64,000 nucleotides of DNA from Flavobacterium sp. 123 (GCF_003634825.1 NZ_RBXD01000001.1:1944501-2008500); one strand, 5' to 3'. Positions 20,078 to 30,231 are shown, counted from the stretch's first letter. Numbers and translations: made by a program. Notes: generated from the sequence alone by a model not told the origin.

Positions 20078-20260
20078 ATGGCTAAATTATTAGTAAAACA
20101 AGTTAGAAGCAAAATCAATTGCCCTCTAACTCAGAAAAGAGGTTTAGAAGCTTTAGGTCTACGTAAAATGGGACAAGTTGTAGAGCATGATTCAAACCCT
20201 ACAATCCTTGGGATGATAAATAAAGTTAAACACTTAGTTTCTGTAGAAGAAGCTAAATAA
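20078..20260 (+). CDS. rpmD: 50S ribosomal protein L30
   Basis: The 60-residue product ([20 protein letters not shown], then [13 protein letters not shown]) is a full-length L30. It is a small peripheral protein of the large subunit that some bacterial groups lack. It keeps its usual place between rpsE and rplO. Confidence 0.98.
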   Translation: MAKLLVKQVRSKINCPLTQKRGLEALGLRKMGQVVEHDSNPTILGMINKVKHLVSVEEAK

Positions 20261-20271
20261 CAAATACTGTT

Positions 20272-20724
20272 ATGAATTTAAGTAACTTACAACCTGCTGA
20301 AGGTGCTACGCACAATCAAAATAAAAGATTAGGTAGAGGAGAAGGTTCTGGTAAAGGTGGTACTTCTGCAAGAGGTCACAAAGGGGCTAAATCTCGTTCT
20401 GGTTATTCTAAAAAGATTGGTTTTGAAGGGGGTCAAATGCCACTTCAACGTCGTGTACCTAAGTTTGGTTTCACAAACATCAATCGTAAAGAATACGAAG
20501 GTGTTAATCTTGATACGCTTCAATTATTAGTTGATAATGGTGTAATTACAGATACTGTTGATATGACAGTTTATGTTGCAAATCGTTTAGCTACAAAGAA
20601 TGAAATCGTTAAGATTTTAGGAAGAGGTGAACTGAAAGCAAAATTAAAAGTAACTGCACACAAATTTACTGCTACTGCAAAAGCGGCTATCGAAGCTGCT
20701 GGTGGAGAAGCTGTAACACTATAA
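20272..20724 (+). CDS. rplO: 50S ribosomal protein L15
   Basis: The 150-residue product has the glycine-rich N-terminal tail (RLGRGEGSGKGGTSARGHKG, about 20-39) that threads into the 23S rRNA. The folded part has FEGGQMPLQRRVPKFGFTN. L15 is a late assembly protein. secY follows after 13 bases. Confidence 0.99.
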   Translation: MNLSNLQPAEGATHNQNKRLGRGEGSGKGGTSARGHKGAKSRSGYSKKIGFEGGQMPLQRRVPKFGFTNINRKEYEGVNLDTLQLLVDNGVITDTVDMTVYVANRLATKNEIVKILGRGELKAKLKVTAHKFTATAKAAIEAAGGEAVTL

Positions 20725-20737
20725 TTTTTCAATTAAG

Positions 20738-22084
20738 ATGAAGAAATTTATTGAATCATTAAGTAATGTTTGGAAAATCGAGGAACTAAAAAATAGAATC
20801 CTAATTACATTAGGACTTCTTTTAGTTTATCGTTTTGGAGCACACGTTACGCTTCCAGGTATTGACGCAACTCAATTAAACAGCTTAGCAGGTCAAACCA
20901 AAAATGGTATTGGATCTATATTAGACATGTTTACTGGTGGTGCTTTCTCTAAAGCTTCAGTTTTTGCTTTAGGTATTATGCCTTACATTTCTGCATCCAT
21001 TGTTGTTCAGTTGATGGGAATTGCTATTCCTTATTTACAAAAACTTCAAAGTGATGGAGAAAGTGGTAGAAAGAAGATTAATCAAATTACTCGTTGGTTG
21101 ACAATAGGTATCACTTTAGTTCAAGGGCCTACTTATATCTACAATTTATACAGAACATTACCTAGTAATGCATTCTTATTAGGATTCAATTCATTTGAAT
21201 TCTTATTTTCTTCAGTTGTTATTTTAGTTACAGGTACAATTTTTGCTATGTGGTTAGGAGAAAAAATTACTGATAAAGGAATCGGAAATGGTATTTCATT
21301 GTTGATTATGGTTGGTATTTTGGCTAGATTACCTCAGGCTTTTATACAAGAGTTTACTACAAGAGTTACTAATAATAATGGTGGACCAATGTTATTGGTT
21401 ATTGAAATCATTGTATGGTTATTAGTTATCATCTCTTGTGTACTATTAGTAATGGCTGTACGTAAAATACCAGTTCAATATGCACGTCGTACTTCATCTG
21501 GAGACTACGAACAAGATTTAGCTGGTGGTAATAGACAATGGATTCCATTAAAGCTTAATGCTTCTGGAGTTATGCCTATTATTTTTGCGCAAGCGATTAT
21601 GTTTATACCTGCTGCTGTCGCAGGATTGTCAAAATCAGATGCTTCACAATCAATTGTTGGTGCTTTTAGTAATATGTTCGGTTTTTGGTATAATTTTGTT
21701 TTTGCAACATTAATTGTTGTATTTACGTTCTTTTATACTGCTATTACTGTTCCTACTAATAAAATGTCCGATGATTTGAAAAGAAGTGGTGGATTTATTC
21801 CAGGTGTTAGACCAGGAGTAGAGACTTCTGATTTTCTTGACAAAGTGATGTCTTTAATAACGTTTCCAGGTTCTTTATTTCTTGCTTTAATAGCTGTGTT
21901 CCCAGCAATTGTTGTAAGTATTATGGATGTTCAACAATCTTGGGCAATGTTTTTTGGAGGTACTTCATTAATTATTATGGTTGGAGTTGCCATTGACACG
22001 ATACAGCAAATCAATTCATATTTGTTGAATAAACATTATGATGGTTTAATGAAGACTGGTAAAAATAGAAAAGCAGTAGCTTAA
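20738..22084 (+). CDS. secY: Protein translocase channel subunit SecY
   Basis: The 448-residue product has ten predicted membrane helices. Conserved parts include MPYISASIVVQLM in helix 2, RKINQITRW, and the cytoplasmic loop PVQYARRT. Others are GVMPIIFAQAIMF and the C-terminal IDTIQQINSYLLNKHYDG. SecY forms the inner-membrane pore with SecE and SecG and is driven by SecA. adk and map, which often follow secY in other phyla, are absent here and infA follows directly. Confidence 0.99.
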   Translation: MKKFIESLSNVWKIEELKNRILITLGLLLVYRFGAHVTLPGIDATQLNSLAGQTKNGIGSILDMFTGGAFSKASVFALGIMPYISASIVVQLMGIAIPYLQKLQSDGESGRKKINQITRWLTIGITLVQGPTYIYNLYRTLPSNAFLLGFNSFEFLFSSVVILVTGTIFAMWLGEKITDKGIGNGISLLIMVGILARLPQAFIQEFTTRVTNNNGGPMLLVIEIIVWLLVIISCVLLVMAVRKIPVQYARRTSSGDYEQDLAGGNRQWIPLKLNASGVMPIIFAQAIMFIPAAVAGLSKSDASQSIVGAFSNMFGFWYNFVFATLIVVFTFFYTAITVPTNKMSDDLKRSGGFIPGVRPGVETSDFLDKVMSLITFPGSLFLALIAVFPAIVVSIMDVQQSWAMFFGGTSLIIMVGVAIDTIQQINSYLLNKHYDGLMKTGKNRKAVA

Positions 22085-22087
22085 CTT

Positions 22088-22303
22088 ATGGCAAAACAAT
22101 CAGCAATAGAACAAGACGGATCAATCATTGAAGCATTGTCAAATGCAATGTTTCGTGTAGAGTTAGAAAATGGACATATTGTAATCGCTCATATTTCTGG
22201 AAAAATGCGTATGCATTACATCAAATTATTACCTGGTGATAAAGTGAAACTAGAAATGAGTCCTTACGATTTGTCAAAAGCAAGAATTACTTATAGATAT
22301 TAA
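22088..22303 (+). CDS. infA: Translation initiation factor IF-1
   Basis: The 71-residue OB-fold protein contains [20 protein letters not shown] and [20 protein letters not shown], both standard for IF-1. It occupies the A site during 30S initiation and supports IF-2 and IF-3. It lies 3 bases after secY and 11 before rpmJ. Confidence 0.99.
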   Translation: MAKQSAIEQDGSIIEALSNAMFRVELENGHIVIAHISGKMRMHYIKLLPGDKVKLEMSPYDLSKARITYRY

Positions 22304-22314
22304 AGATATTCACA

Positions 22315-22431
22315 ATGAAAGTAAGAGCATCAGTAAAAAAGAGAAGTGCCGAGTGCATTATCGTACGTAGAAAAGGAAGATTATACGTAATCAACAAAAA
22401 GAATCCTAGATTTAAACAAAGACAAGGATAA
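22315..22431 (+). CDS. rpmJ: 50S ribosomal protein L36, zinc-ligand-depleted form
   Basis: This short gene encodes 38 residues, beginning [16 protein letters not shown] and ending NPRFKQRQG, the exact length of L36. Compared with the classic zinc-binding form (Cys11, Cys14, Cys27, His33), only Cys14 remains; the other positions are Ser, Asn and Phe. This is therefore a C-minus type L36 that should not bind zinc. L36 helps order 23S rRNA near the factor-binding side. It is placed between infA and rpsM (2-base gap), as in many bacteria. Confidence 0.97.
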
Positions 22432-22433
22432 TT

Positions 22434-22808
22434 ATGGCAAGAATAGCAGGGGTAGATATCCCAAAAAACAAGAGAGGTGTTATTGCACTTACCTACATCT
22501 TCGGATTAGGAAAAAGTAGAGCTATTGAGATTTTAGAAAAAGCTCAAGTAAGCCAAGATAAAAAAGTTCAAGATTGGAATGATGATGAGATCGGAGCAAT
22601 TCGTGAAGCTGTATCAGCATTTAAAATTGAAGGAGAATTACGTTCAGAAGTTTCTTTGAACATCAAACGTTTAATGGATATTGGATGTTATAGAGGTATT
22701 CGTCATAGATCTGGTCTTCCATTAAGAGGACAAAGAACTAAAAACAACTCTAGAACAAGAAAAGGTAAAAGAAAAACTGTTGCTAACAAGAAAAAAGCAA
22801 CTAAATAA
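22434..22808 (+). CDS. rpsM: 30S ribosomal protein S13
   Basis: The 124-residue product begins [15 protein letters not shown] and has the conserved [20 protein letters not shown]. The long basic C-terminal tail reaches P-site tRNA. S13 bridges to the large subunit through L5. It starts the alpha part of the cluster, with an 8-base gap to rpsK. Confidence 0.99.
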   Translation: MARIAGVDIPKNKRGVIALTYIFGLGKSRAIEILEKAQVSQDKKVQDWNDDEIGAIREAVSAFKIEGELRSEVSLNIKRLMDIGCYRGIRHRSGLPLRGQRTKNNSRTRKGKRKTVANKKKATK

Positions 22809-22816
22809 TAAGTAAT

Positions 22817-23200
22817 ATGGCTAAAGCAACTGCAAAAAAACGTAAAGTTATCGTTGAATCAACGGGTGAAGCTCATATTTCTGCTACCTTCAACAATATC
22901 ATTATTTCTTTGACTAACAAAAAAGGTGAAGTTATTTCTTGGTCTTCAGCTGGTAAAATGGGTTTTAGAGGTTCTAAAAAGAACACTCCATACGCGGCTC
23001 AAATGGCAGCAGAAGATTGTAGTAAAGTAGCTCTTGAAGCTGGACTTAAAAAAGTGAAAGTATATGTTAAAGGACCAGGAAACGGACGTGAGTCTGCTAT
23101 CCGTTCTTTGCATAATGGTGGAATTGAAGTTACAGAGATTATCGATGTTACTCCAATGCCCCACAATGGATGTCGTCCTCCTAAAAGACGTAGAGTTTAA
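22817..23200 (+). CDS. rpsK: 30S ribosomal protein S11
   Basis: The 127-residue product shows [18 protein letters not shown] and the C-terminal [18 protein letters not shown], including the Asn-Gly pair that can convert to isoaspartate in E. coli S11. S11 forms part of the platform near the mRNA exit. A 92-base gap with a long hairpin separates it from rpsD. Confidence 0.99.
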   Translation: MAKATAKKRKVIVESTGEAHISATFNNIIISLTNKKGEVISWSSAGKMGFRGSKKNTPYAAQMAAEDCSKVALEAGLKKVKVYVKGPGNGRESAIRSLHNGGIEVTEIIDVTPMPHNGCRPPKRRRV

Positions 23201-23227
23201 TACTCAAAAATATTTATAGTATAACCT

Positions 23228-23279
23228 AGATAGAATATAGATTATCGAAGGATAAGACCTGAATTCATAATCTCTATCT
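23228..23279 (+). promoter_or_regulatory. Hairpin leader before rpsD, candidate S4 autoregulatory site
   Basis: Outer arms AGATAG and CTATCT and inner arms AGATTAT and ATAATCT pair perfectly, with a five-base bulge (AATAT) only on the 5' side and a 21-base loop. The 3' arm ends 13 bases before the rpsD start, so folding would crowd the ribosome site. S4 represses its own synthesis in E. coli and in B. subtilis by binding leader RNA. As I recall, an S4 leader motif has also been proposed in Bacteroidia; whether this is the same structure is not verified. Confidence 0.6.
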
Positions 23280-23292
23280 TAAACAATTTAAA

Positions 23293-23898
23293 ATGGCAAG
23301 ATATACTGGTCCAAGTACAAGAATCGCTCGTAAATTCGGCGAGGCAATTTTCGGAGACGATAAAGCTTTCGAAAAAAGAAATTACCCACCTGGTCAACAC
23401 GGGATGGCTAAAAAAAGAGGAAAAAAATCTGAATATGCTGTTCAATTAATGGAAAAGCAAAAAGCTAAATATTCTTACGGAATTTTAGAAAAACAATTCA
23501 GAAATTTATTCGAAAAAGCATCAGCTACTAAAGGTGTTACTGGTGAAGTTTTATTACAATTGTGTGAAGCAAGATTAGATAACGTAGTTTTCAGAATGGG
23601 TATTGCTCCTTCTAGAAGAGGTGCTCGTCAAATCGTTTCTCACAGACACGTTACCGTAAATGGTGAAGTTGTTAATATTCCTTCTTACCACCTTAAACCT
23701 GGTGATAAAGTTGCTGTTCGTGAAAAATCTAAATCTTTAGAAGCAATCGAACGTTCTTTATCAAATTCAAGTCATGTTTATGAATGGATTACATGGAATA
23801 ACGATCTTAAAGAAGGAACTTTTGTTTCTGTACCTGCAAGACTTCAAATTCCAGAAAACATTAAAGAACAATTAATCGTAGAGTTGTACAACAAATAA
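23293..23898 (+). CDS. rpsD: 30S ribosomal protein S4
   Basis: The 201-residue product begins [20 protein letters not shown] and contains the S4 RNA-binding domain ([12 protein letters not shown], then [17 protein letters not shown]). The N-terminal region lacks the zinc-binding cysteine cluster found in some S4 proteins. S4 nucleates 30S assembly and influences decoding accuracy. The preceding hairpin suggests it is controlled separately from rpsM-rpsK. Confidence 0.99.
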   Translation: MARYTGPSTRIARKFGEAIFGDDKAFEKRNYPPGQHGMAKKRGKKSEYAVQLMEKQKAKYSYGILEKQFRNLFEKASATKGVTGEVLLQLCEARLDNVVFRMGIAPSRRGARQIVSHRHVTVNGEVVNIPSYHLKPGDKVAVREKSKSLEAIERSLSNSSHVYEWITWNNDLKEGTFVSVPARLQIPENIKEQLIVELYNK

Positions 23899-23919
23899 TA
23901 ATTGACTTAGTCGAAATTT

Positions 23920-24912
23920 ATGGCAATATTTAATTTTCAGAAGCCCGATAAAGTTATCATGATCGATTCAACCGATTTTGAAGGTAAATTTGAATTTAGA
24001 CCTTTAGAACCTGGTTATGGATTGACTGTTGGTAATGCACTTAGAAGAGTTTTGCTTTCAGCATTAGAAGGTTATGCAATTACATCTGTTCGAATAGAAG
24101 GTGTAGATCATGAGTTTTCTACTATTTCAGGAGTTGTTGAGGATGTTACCGAAATCATTCTTAATCTAAAACAAGTACGTTTTAAACGTCAAATTGAAGA
24201 TATAGATAATGAATCAGTTACTATTTCTGTTTCAGGTAAAGATCAATTAACAGCTGGTGATTTTCAAAAATTTATTTCAGGTTTCCAAGTTTTGAATCCA
24301 GAACTTGTTATCTGTAATTTAGATAGCAAAATCAAACTGAATTTCGATTTAACTATCGAAAAAGGTAGAGGTTATGTTCCTGCTGAAGAGAACAAAAAAC
24401 AAAATGCTGCTATTGGAACCATTTTTACAGATTCAATTTTTACTCCGGTAAAAAATGTAAAATATGCTATTGAAAACTTCCGTGTTGAGCAAAAAACAGA
24501 TTATGAAAAATTAGTTTTTGAAATAAAAACTGACGGTTCTATTAATCCAAAAGATGCTCTAACTGAAGCTGCAAAAGTTTTAATTCACCATTTCATGTTA
24601 TTTTCTGACGAAAGAATTACACTTGAGGCTGATGAGATTGCGCAAACAGAATCATATGATGAAGAGTCATTACACATGAGACAATTGCTTAAAACTAAGC
24701 TTGTTGATATGGATCTTTCTGTTAGAGCATTAAATTGCTTGAAAGCGGCTGAAGTTGATACACTTGGTGATTTAGTATCGTTCAATAAAAATGACCTAAT
24801 GAAATTCCGTAATTTTGGTAAAAAATCTTTAACTGAACTTGATGAACTTGTTGCAGTTAAAAATTTGAACTTCGGTATGGATTTAGCAAAATACAAACTA
24901 GATAAAGAATAA
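23920..24912 (+). CDS. rpoA: DNA-directed RNA polymerase subunit alpha
   Basis: The 330-residue product has the N-terminal dimerisation domain with [20 protein letters not shown] (about 32-51). A linker follows, then the C-terminal domain ([20 protein letters not shown], then [18 protein letters not shown]). The alpha dimer is the platform for beta and beta'. The C-terminal domain contacts regulators and upstream DNA. The length is normal. Confidence 0.99.
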   Translation: MAIFNFQKPDKVIMIDSTDFEGKFEFRPLEPGYGLTVGNALRRVLLSALEGYAITSVRIEGVDHEFSTISGVVEDVTEIILNLKQVRFKRQIEDIDNESVTISVSGKDQLTAGDFQKFISGFQVLNPELVICNLDSKIKLNFDLTIEKGRGYVPAEENKKQNAAIGTIFTDSIFTPVKNVKYAIENFRVEQKTDYEKLVFEIKTDGSINPKDALTEAAKVLIHHFMLFSDERITLEADEIAQTESYDEESLHMRQLLKTKLVDMDLSVRALNCLKAAEVDTLGDLVSFNKNDLMKFRNFGKKSLTELDELVAVKNLNFGMDLAKYKLDKE

Positions 24913-24914
24913 TC

Positions 24915-24934
24915 TAATCCGCTTTGGCGGATTA
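24915..24934 (+). other. Intercistronic hairpin between rpoA and rplQ
   Basis: TAATCCGC and GCGGATTA form a perfect eight-pair stem with a TTTG loop, starting three bases after the rpoA stop. It is followed by AATTT rather than a T run, so it is unlikely to terminate. It may instead protect or mark a processing point between the two cistrons. Confidence 0.55.
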
Positions 24935-24948
24935 AATTTCATAAAGCA

Positions 24949-25437
24949 ATGAGACACGGAAAAAAATTCAATCACTTAGGCAGACAGACTGCGCATAGAA
25001 AATCTATGTTAGCTAATATGGCTTGTTCTCTTATTGAGCACAAACGTATTAACACTACTGTTGCTAAAGCAAAAGCGCTTAAACAATTCGTTGAGCCTTT
25101 AATAACAAAATCTAAAGCAGATACGACTCACAATCGTCGTATTGTTTTTTCATACTTACGTAGCAAATATGCAGTAACTGATTTGTTCAGAGATGTAGCT
25201 GCTAAAGTTGGTGACCGTCCAGGTGGATACACACGTATCATTAAAGTTGGAAATCGTTTAGGAGATAATGCTGATATGGCAATGATCGAATTAGTAGATT
25301 TCAATGAACTTTACAATGGAGGTAAAAAAGAAGTTAAAAAAGCAAAAAGCCGTCGTGGTGGTAAAGCTAAGAAAGCTGATGAAGCTACTGATGCTCCAGT
25401 TGCTGAAACTGAAACAACTACTGACATTGCTGAATAA
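24949..25437 (+). CDS. rplQ: 50S ribosomal protein L17
   Basis: The core ([20 protein letters not shown] to about residue 120) is a standard L17. A low-complexity tail of about 40 residues follows, first basic ([13 protein letters not shown]) and then acidic and Thr/Ala-rich ([19 protein letters not shown]). E. coli L17 ends at 127 residues; this one has 162. L17 sits near the tunnel exit. It is the last gene of the ribosomal region and precedes a terminator. Confidence 0.98.
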   Translation: MRHGKKFNHLGRQTAHRKSMLANMACSLIEHKRINTTVAKAKALKQFVEPLITKSKADTTHNRRIVFSYLRSKYAVTDLFRDVAAKVGDRPGGYTRIIKVGNRLGDNADMAMIELVDFNELYNGGKKEVKKAKSRRGGKAKKADEATDAPVAETETTTDIAE

Positions 25438-25463
25438 TTATGAAAATAATCATTCTATAAAAA

Positions 25464-25500
25464 TTAAGGATAAGCTATTACTAGTTTATCCTTTTTTTTT
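25464..25500 (+). terminator. Terminator after rplQ
   Basis: GGATAA at 25468-25473 pairs with TTATCC at 25486-25491, followed by nine T. It ends the ribosomal run. On the opposite strand the same stem is followed by a T-rich stretch, so it could also end a minus-strand transcript coming from the element at 25541-25606. Confidence 0.75.
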
Positions 25501-25540
25501 GATTTTTTGGAGCAAAAACCTTGGAATTTAATTGTGTATT

Positions 25541-25606
25541 GTCCTGCTGTCCACTGTATCTTTTGCTTTTAAAGAAAAGCAAAAGGATGCCGTTTCCATC
25601 AGGGCT
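25541..25606 (-). ncRNA. Structured intergenic element, possible Flavobacteria-type small RNA or repeat
   Basis: Arms CTTTTGCTTTT (25560-25570) and AAAAGCAAAAG (25575-25585) form a perfect 11-pair stem with a four-base loop, extendable by ATC/GAT. On the minus strand it is framed by AGCCCTGATGG on the 5' side and GGACAGCAGGA on the 3' side. From memory these boxes resemble an intergenic element seen in many Flavobacterium genomes, perhaps the Flavo-1 motif RNA; I could not verify the name. It lies in the 313-base gap between rplQ and carA, and no second copy was noticed in this window. Confidence 0.45.
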
Positions 25607-25645
25607 AGATTAGAATGTTTTTATTTTACAATAAATTTCAAAAAC

Positions 25646-25676
25646 TTGCATTCATTGCTTTAAAGGATTAAATTTG
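25646..25676 (+). promoter_or_regulatory. Promoter of carA
   Basis: TTG at 25646-25648, a 20-base spacer and TAaaTTTG at 25669-25676 fit the Bacteroidota pattern. The expected start near 25682 leaves about 70 bases before the chosen carA ATG. Confidence 0.7.
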
Positions 25677-25750
25677 CAAAATATTTAACTACACATGAAA
25701 CTGGTTTTTCAAGTTACATGAGACTATTTAAAAATAATAGAAATCAAAGA

Positions 25751-26851
25751 ATGAAATATACAACACGACAAAAAGCAATACTTTTATTAAGTGACGGAAC
25801 CATATTCCATGGCAAATCTATTGGAATCAGCGGAACTACTTTTGGAGAGGTTTGTTTTAACACAGGAATGACAGGTTACCAAGAAATATTTACTGACCCT
25901 TCTTATTTTGGTCAATTGATGGTAGCTACTAATGCCCATATTGGGAACTACGGAGTAAATGATTCAGAAGTTGAATCGCAAAGTATTAAAATTGCTGGTT
26001 TAGTTTGTAAAAATTTTAGTTTTAATTACTCACGTGAAGATGCTTCAGGGAGTTTAGAAGATTATTTTACAAAACAAAACCTTATCTGTATATCTGATGT
26101 AGATACACGTGCCTTGGTTAGTTACATACGTGACAACGGAGCTATGAATGCGGTTATTTGTACTGATGGAACGCCAATTGAAGAATTAAAAGCGTCTTTA
26201 GCAAATGTTCCAGATATGAAAGGTTTAGAATTAGCTTCTAAAGTTTCTACTAAAGAACCTTATTTTTTTGGTGATGAGAATGCTACCTATAAAATTTCTG
26301 CTCTTGATTTAGGAATTAAAACAAATATCCTTCGAAACCTTGCTAAAAGAGATTGTTACATAAAAGTATTCCCTTTTGATTCTTCTTATCAAGACTTGTC
26401 TGCATTTAATCCAGATGGCTATTTTTTATCTAATGGACCTGGTGATCCAGAACCTCTTTCTAGTGCTATTCAAGTTGCAAAAGAAATTCTTGAGAACAAC
26501 AAACCTTTATTTGGAATATGTCTTGGACATCAAGTAATAGGTTTAGCTAACGGAATTTCGACTTATAAAATGTTTAATGGTCACAGAGGAATAAATCACC
26601 CTGTAAAAAATATTATTACAGGAAAAGGTGAAATCACTTCCCAAAATCATGGTTTTGCTGTTAATAAAGAAGAATTAGACAATCATCCTAATCTTGAAAT
26701 TACACATCTTCATCTGAATGATGGAACAGTAGCTGGTATGCGTATGAAAAACAAAAATTGTTTTTCTGTACAATATCACCCAGAAGCTAGTCCAGGACCA
26801 CATGATTCATCGTATTTATTCGATCAATTTATTGAAAATATAAAAGGATAA
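25751..26851 (+). CDS. carA: Carbamoyl-phosphate synthase small (glutaminase) subunit
   Basis: The start at 25751 (MKYTTRQKAILLLSDG) gives 366 residues, the normal CarA length. An in-frame ATG at 25718 would add eleven poorly conserved residues. The N-terminal half holds GEVCFNTGMTGYQEIFTDPS. The C-terminal class I glutaminase has the nucleophile motif GICLGHQ and the HPEASPGP catalytic His/Glu. It supplies ammonia to CarB for carbamoyl phosphate, feeding pyrimidines and arginine. carB is not adjacent. A terminator follows at once, so this is a single-gene unit. Confidence 0.96.
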   Translation: MKYTTRQKAILLLSDGTIFHGKSIGISGTTFGEVCFNTGMTGYQEIFTDPSYFGQLMVATNAHIGNYGVNDSEVESQSIKIAGLVCKNFSFNYSREDASGSLEDYFTKQNLICISDVDTRALVSYIRDNGAMNAVICTDGTPIEELKASLANVPDMKGLELASKVSTKEPYFFGDENATYKISALDLGIKTNILRNLAKRDCYIKVFPFDSSYQDLSAFNPDGYFLSNGPGDPEPLSSAIQVAKEILENNKPLFGICLGHQVIGLANGISTYKMFNGHRGINHPVKNIITGKGEITSQNHGFAVNKEELDNHPNLEITHLHLNDGTVAGMRMKNKNCFSVQYHPEASPGPHDSSYLFDQFIENIKG

Positions 26852-26877
26852 CAATCTCTTTATTCAATATACAAATT

Positions 26878-26909
26878 AAAGGGTTTCATTTAAAATGAAA
26901 CCCTTTTTT
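26878..26909 (+). terminator. Terminator after carA
   Basis: GGGTTTCAT and ATGAAACCC form a perfect nine-pair stem with a five-base loop, flanked by AAA and a six-base T run. It lies 26 bases after the carA stop. Confidence 0.92.
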
Positions 26910-27351
26910 ATTAGTCATGTAAGGTGCTTGGTTGTTGTAAATTTAAGTTTTAAAAGATGTGCTTGTAAGTTCGTTTGATCTTTTCAACGTATAATAATTT
27001 ATTTCGAATTAGTAAGAGTGCTTATGTTTTATGTTCCTTAATTCTAATTGTCTTAAATTAAGAGCTAATTGTTTAAATTGCTATAGTTTTGTTTAATATT
27101 AAAAAAGAGAATTAAATTTATTTAATTTATTGAAAATCAGCAATTTTGTATTGTATTTGTTTAACATTTAATATTCATAAATCATTGTGTATCTTGTGGA
27201 TTTATGATTATGTATTAAAGCGCTTCTTGGCGTATTTTTTTTCTAAATAAACACCAGAAATTTAACAAACTAGGCTCAATTAATTATAAAAAAAAACAGA
27301 CATTTGTAGCTCGAATAATTACATCGTTTTCGTTAATAAGATTCACAAAAT
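26910..27351. other. Long AT-rich gap between carA and eno
   Basis: No credible coding region was found. Three signals are present on the plus strand: a promoter-like TAgtTTTG at 27084-27091, an eight-base inverted repeat CATAAATC/GATTTATG at 27176-27206, and a short GC-containing hairpin at 27219-27232 followed by a run of T. Together they would fit a small transcript of about 140 bases, but the hairpin is weak and no matching -33 box was seen. Confidence 0.3.
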
Positions 27352-27386
27352 TTTGTGTTTTCATTAGAAAAGATATAATATATTTG
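27352..27386 (+). promoter_or_regulatory. Promoter of eno
   Basis: TTTG at 27352-27355 and TAtaTTTG at 27379-27386 are separated by 23 bases, at the long end of the usual range. The ATG of eno follows 41 bases later. Confidence 0.6.
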
Positions 27387-27421
27387 TAATTATAAAATAA
27401 AAAGTTCAACATTTTAAATAG

Positions 27422-28720
<1,299 letters not shown>

Positions 28721-28743
28721 TTATACGAAAAGGTATTTTTTTA

Positions 28744-28776
28744 AGCCATTCACGTTCTGTGAGTGGCTTTTTTTTT
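28744..28776 (+). terminator. Terminator after eno
   Basis: AGCCATTCAC and GTGAGTGGCT form a ten-pair stem with one G-U pair and a five-base loop. A nine-base T run follows directly. Confidence 0.92.
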
Positions 28777-28829
28777 GAATTTTAACAATTTCATTTCCAT
28801 ATTAACTTTTTAATTAATGTGAAATTCCT

Positions 28830-28837
28830 TAGATTTG
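28830..28837 (+). promoter_or_regulatory. Candidate -7 element for gltA
   Basis: TAgaTTTG matches TAnnTTTG and lies 39 bases before the gltA start. No clear TTTG is found at the expected upstream distance, so the assignment is tentative. Confidence 0.4.
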
Positions 28838-28876
28838 GTAATTATTATTTAATAAGTTTTATTTCCTATTTATATT

Positions 28877-30151
28877 ATGTCAAAAATAGCAACATTAGAA
28901 ATAGATGGCAATAAATTTGAACTTCCAGTTATAGTTGGGAGCGAAAATGAAGCAGCTGTCGATATTAGCAAATTACGTGATTTCTCGGGTTTAATTACTC
29001 TTGATCCAGGTTACAAAAATTCAGGTTCGTGTAAAAGTGAAATTACTTTCCTTGATGGGGAATTAGGTATTTTACGTTACAGAGGATATTCAATTGAAGA
29101 ATTGGCTCAAAAGTCTCATTTCCTAGAAGTATCTTATTTAGTTATTTTCGGAGACTTGCCTTCATCTAAAACATTGGAGCAATTTGAAACAGATATTAGA
29201 AAGTATACTTTGGTTAACGAAGAAATGAAAAATATCATTGATGGTTTTCCAAAGACAGCACATCCTATGGGAGTTTTGTCTGCTTTGACAAGTGCTTTAA
29301 CAGCATTTAATCCAAAGTCGGTAAATGTTGAAAATGAAAAAGAAATGTATGAAGCTGTTTGTAAAACCATGGGTAAATTCTTAGTGATTGCTACTTGGAC
29401 TTACAGAAAAAGCATGGGCTACCCTTTAAATTATTATGACAATACAGTTGGGTACGTTGAGAATTTCATGCGTTTGATGTTTGAGTTACCTACAGGTCCA
29501 TATACAGCAGATCCAGTTGTGGTAAATGCATTGGATAAATTATTTATTCTTCACGCAGATCATGAGCAAAACTGTTCTACATCTACTGTAAGAATGGTAG
29601 GTTCATCTCATGCAGGATTATTTGCTTCTATCTCTGCGGGAGTTTCTGCATTATGGGGACCATTACACGGTGGTGCTAATCAAGCAGTACTTGAAATGTT
29701 GGAAGAAATTCATGCTACTGGTGGTGATGCAGATAAGTATTTGGCTAAAGCCAAAGATAAAAATGATCCGTTCCGTTTAATGGGATTCGGACATAGAGTT
29801 TATAAAAATTTCGATCCAAGAGCTAAAATTATTAAAAAAGCTGCTGACGAAGTTTTAGGAACTTTAGGAGTTAATGACCCAATTTTGGACATTGCTAAAA
29901 AATTAGAAGCTGCTGCTTTAGAGGATGAATACTTTAAATCAAGAAACTTATATCCAAACGTAGATTTTTACTCTGGAATCATTTACAGAGCTTTAGGAAT
30001 TCCAACAGATATGTTTACAGTTATGTTTGCTATCGGTAGATTACCAGGTTGGATTGCACAATGGAAAGAAATGCGTGAAAATAAAGAACCAATTGGAAGG
30101 CCTAGACAAATTTATATTGGATATCCTTTGAGAGACTTTAAAAGAACATAA
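28877..30151 (+). CDS. gltA: Citrate synthase
   Basis: The 424-residue product matches the hexameric (type II) bacterial form in length and motifs. Active-site histidines lie in LHADHEQNCSTSTVRMVG and in GFGHRVYKNFDPRAK, and the aspartate in NVDFYSGIIYRALG. The substrate loop is WGPLHGGANQAVLEML. It condenses acetyl-CoA with oxaloacetate at the entry to the TCA cycle. It is flanked by terminators and so transcribed alone. Confidence 0.98.
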   Translation: MSKIATLEIDGNKFELPVIVGSENEAAVDISKLRDFSGLITLDPGYKNSGSCKSEITFLDGELGILRYRGYSIEELAQKSHFLEVSYLVIFGDLPSSKTLEQFETDIRKYTLVNEEMKNIIDGFPKTAHPMGVLSALTSALTAFNPKSVNVENEKEMYEAVCKTMGKFLVIATWTYRKSMGYPLNYYDNTVGYVENFMRLMFELPTGPYTADPVVVNALDKLFILHADHEQNCSTSTVRMVGSSHAGLFASISAGVSALWGPLHGGANQAVLEMLEEIHATGGDADKYLAKAKDKNDPFRLMGFGHRVYKNFDPRAKIIKKAADEVLGTLGVNDPILDIAKKLEAAALEDEYFKSRNLYPNVDFYSGIIYRALGIPTDMFTVMFAIGRLPGWIAQWKEMRENKEPIGRPRQIYIGYPLRDFKRT

Positions 30152-30169
30152 GAAAAAATAAATTGACTT

Positions 30170-30200
30170 AAAAGCTTCACGAATCGTGGAGCTTTTTTTA
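30170..30200 (+). terminator. Terminator after gltA
   Basis: AAAGCTTCACG and CGTGGAGCTTT form an eleven-pair stem with one G-U pair and a three-base loop, followed by a T run. It sits 19 bases after the gltA stop. Confidence 0.9.
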
Positions 30201-30231
30201 TTTTTTTATCTTTACAAAAAAAAATCAATAT

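Noticed and set aside
24585..24896. Minus-strand open frame of 103 codons inside rpoA
   Set aside because: It is fully within a conserved essential gene, is serine-rich as expected of an antisense frame, and has no promoter or family likeness.
25718..25750. Earlier ATG for carA
   Set aside because: The eleven added residues are basic and unlike other CarA N-termini; the chosen start gives the usual MKYTTRQKA-like beginning.
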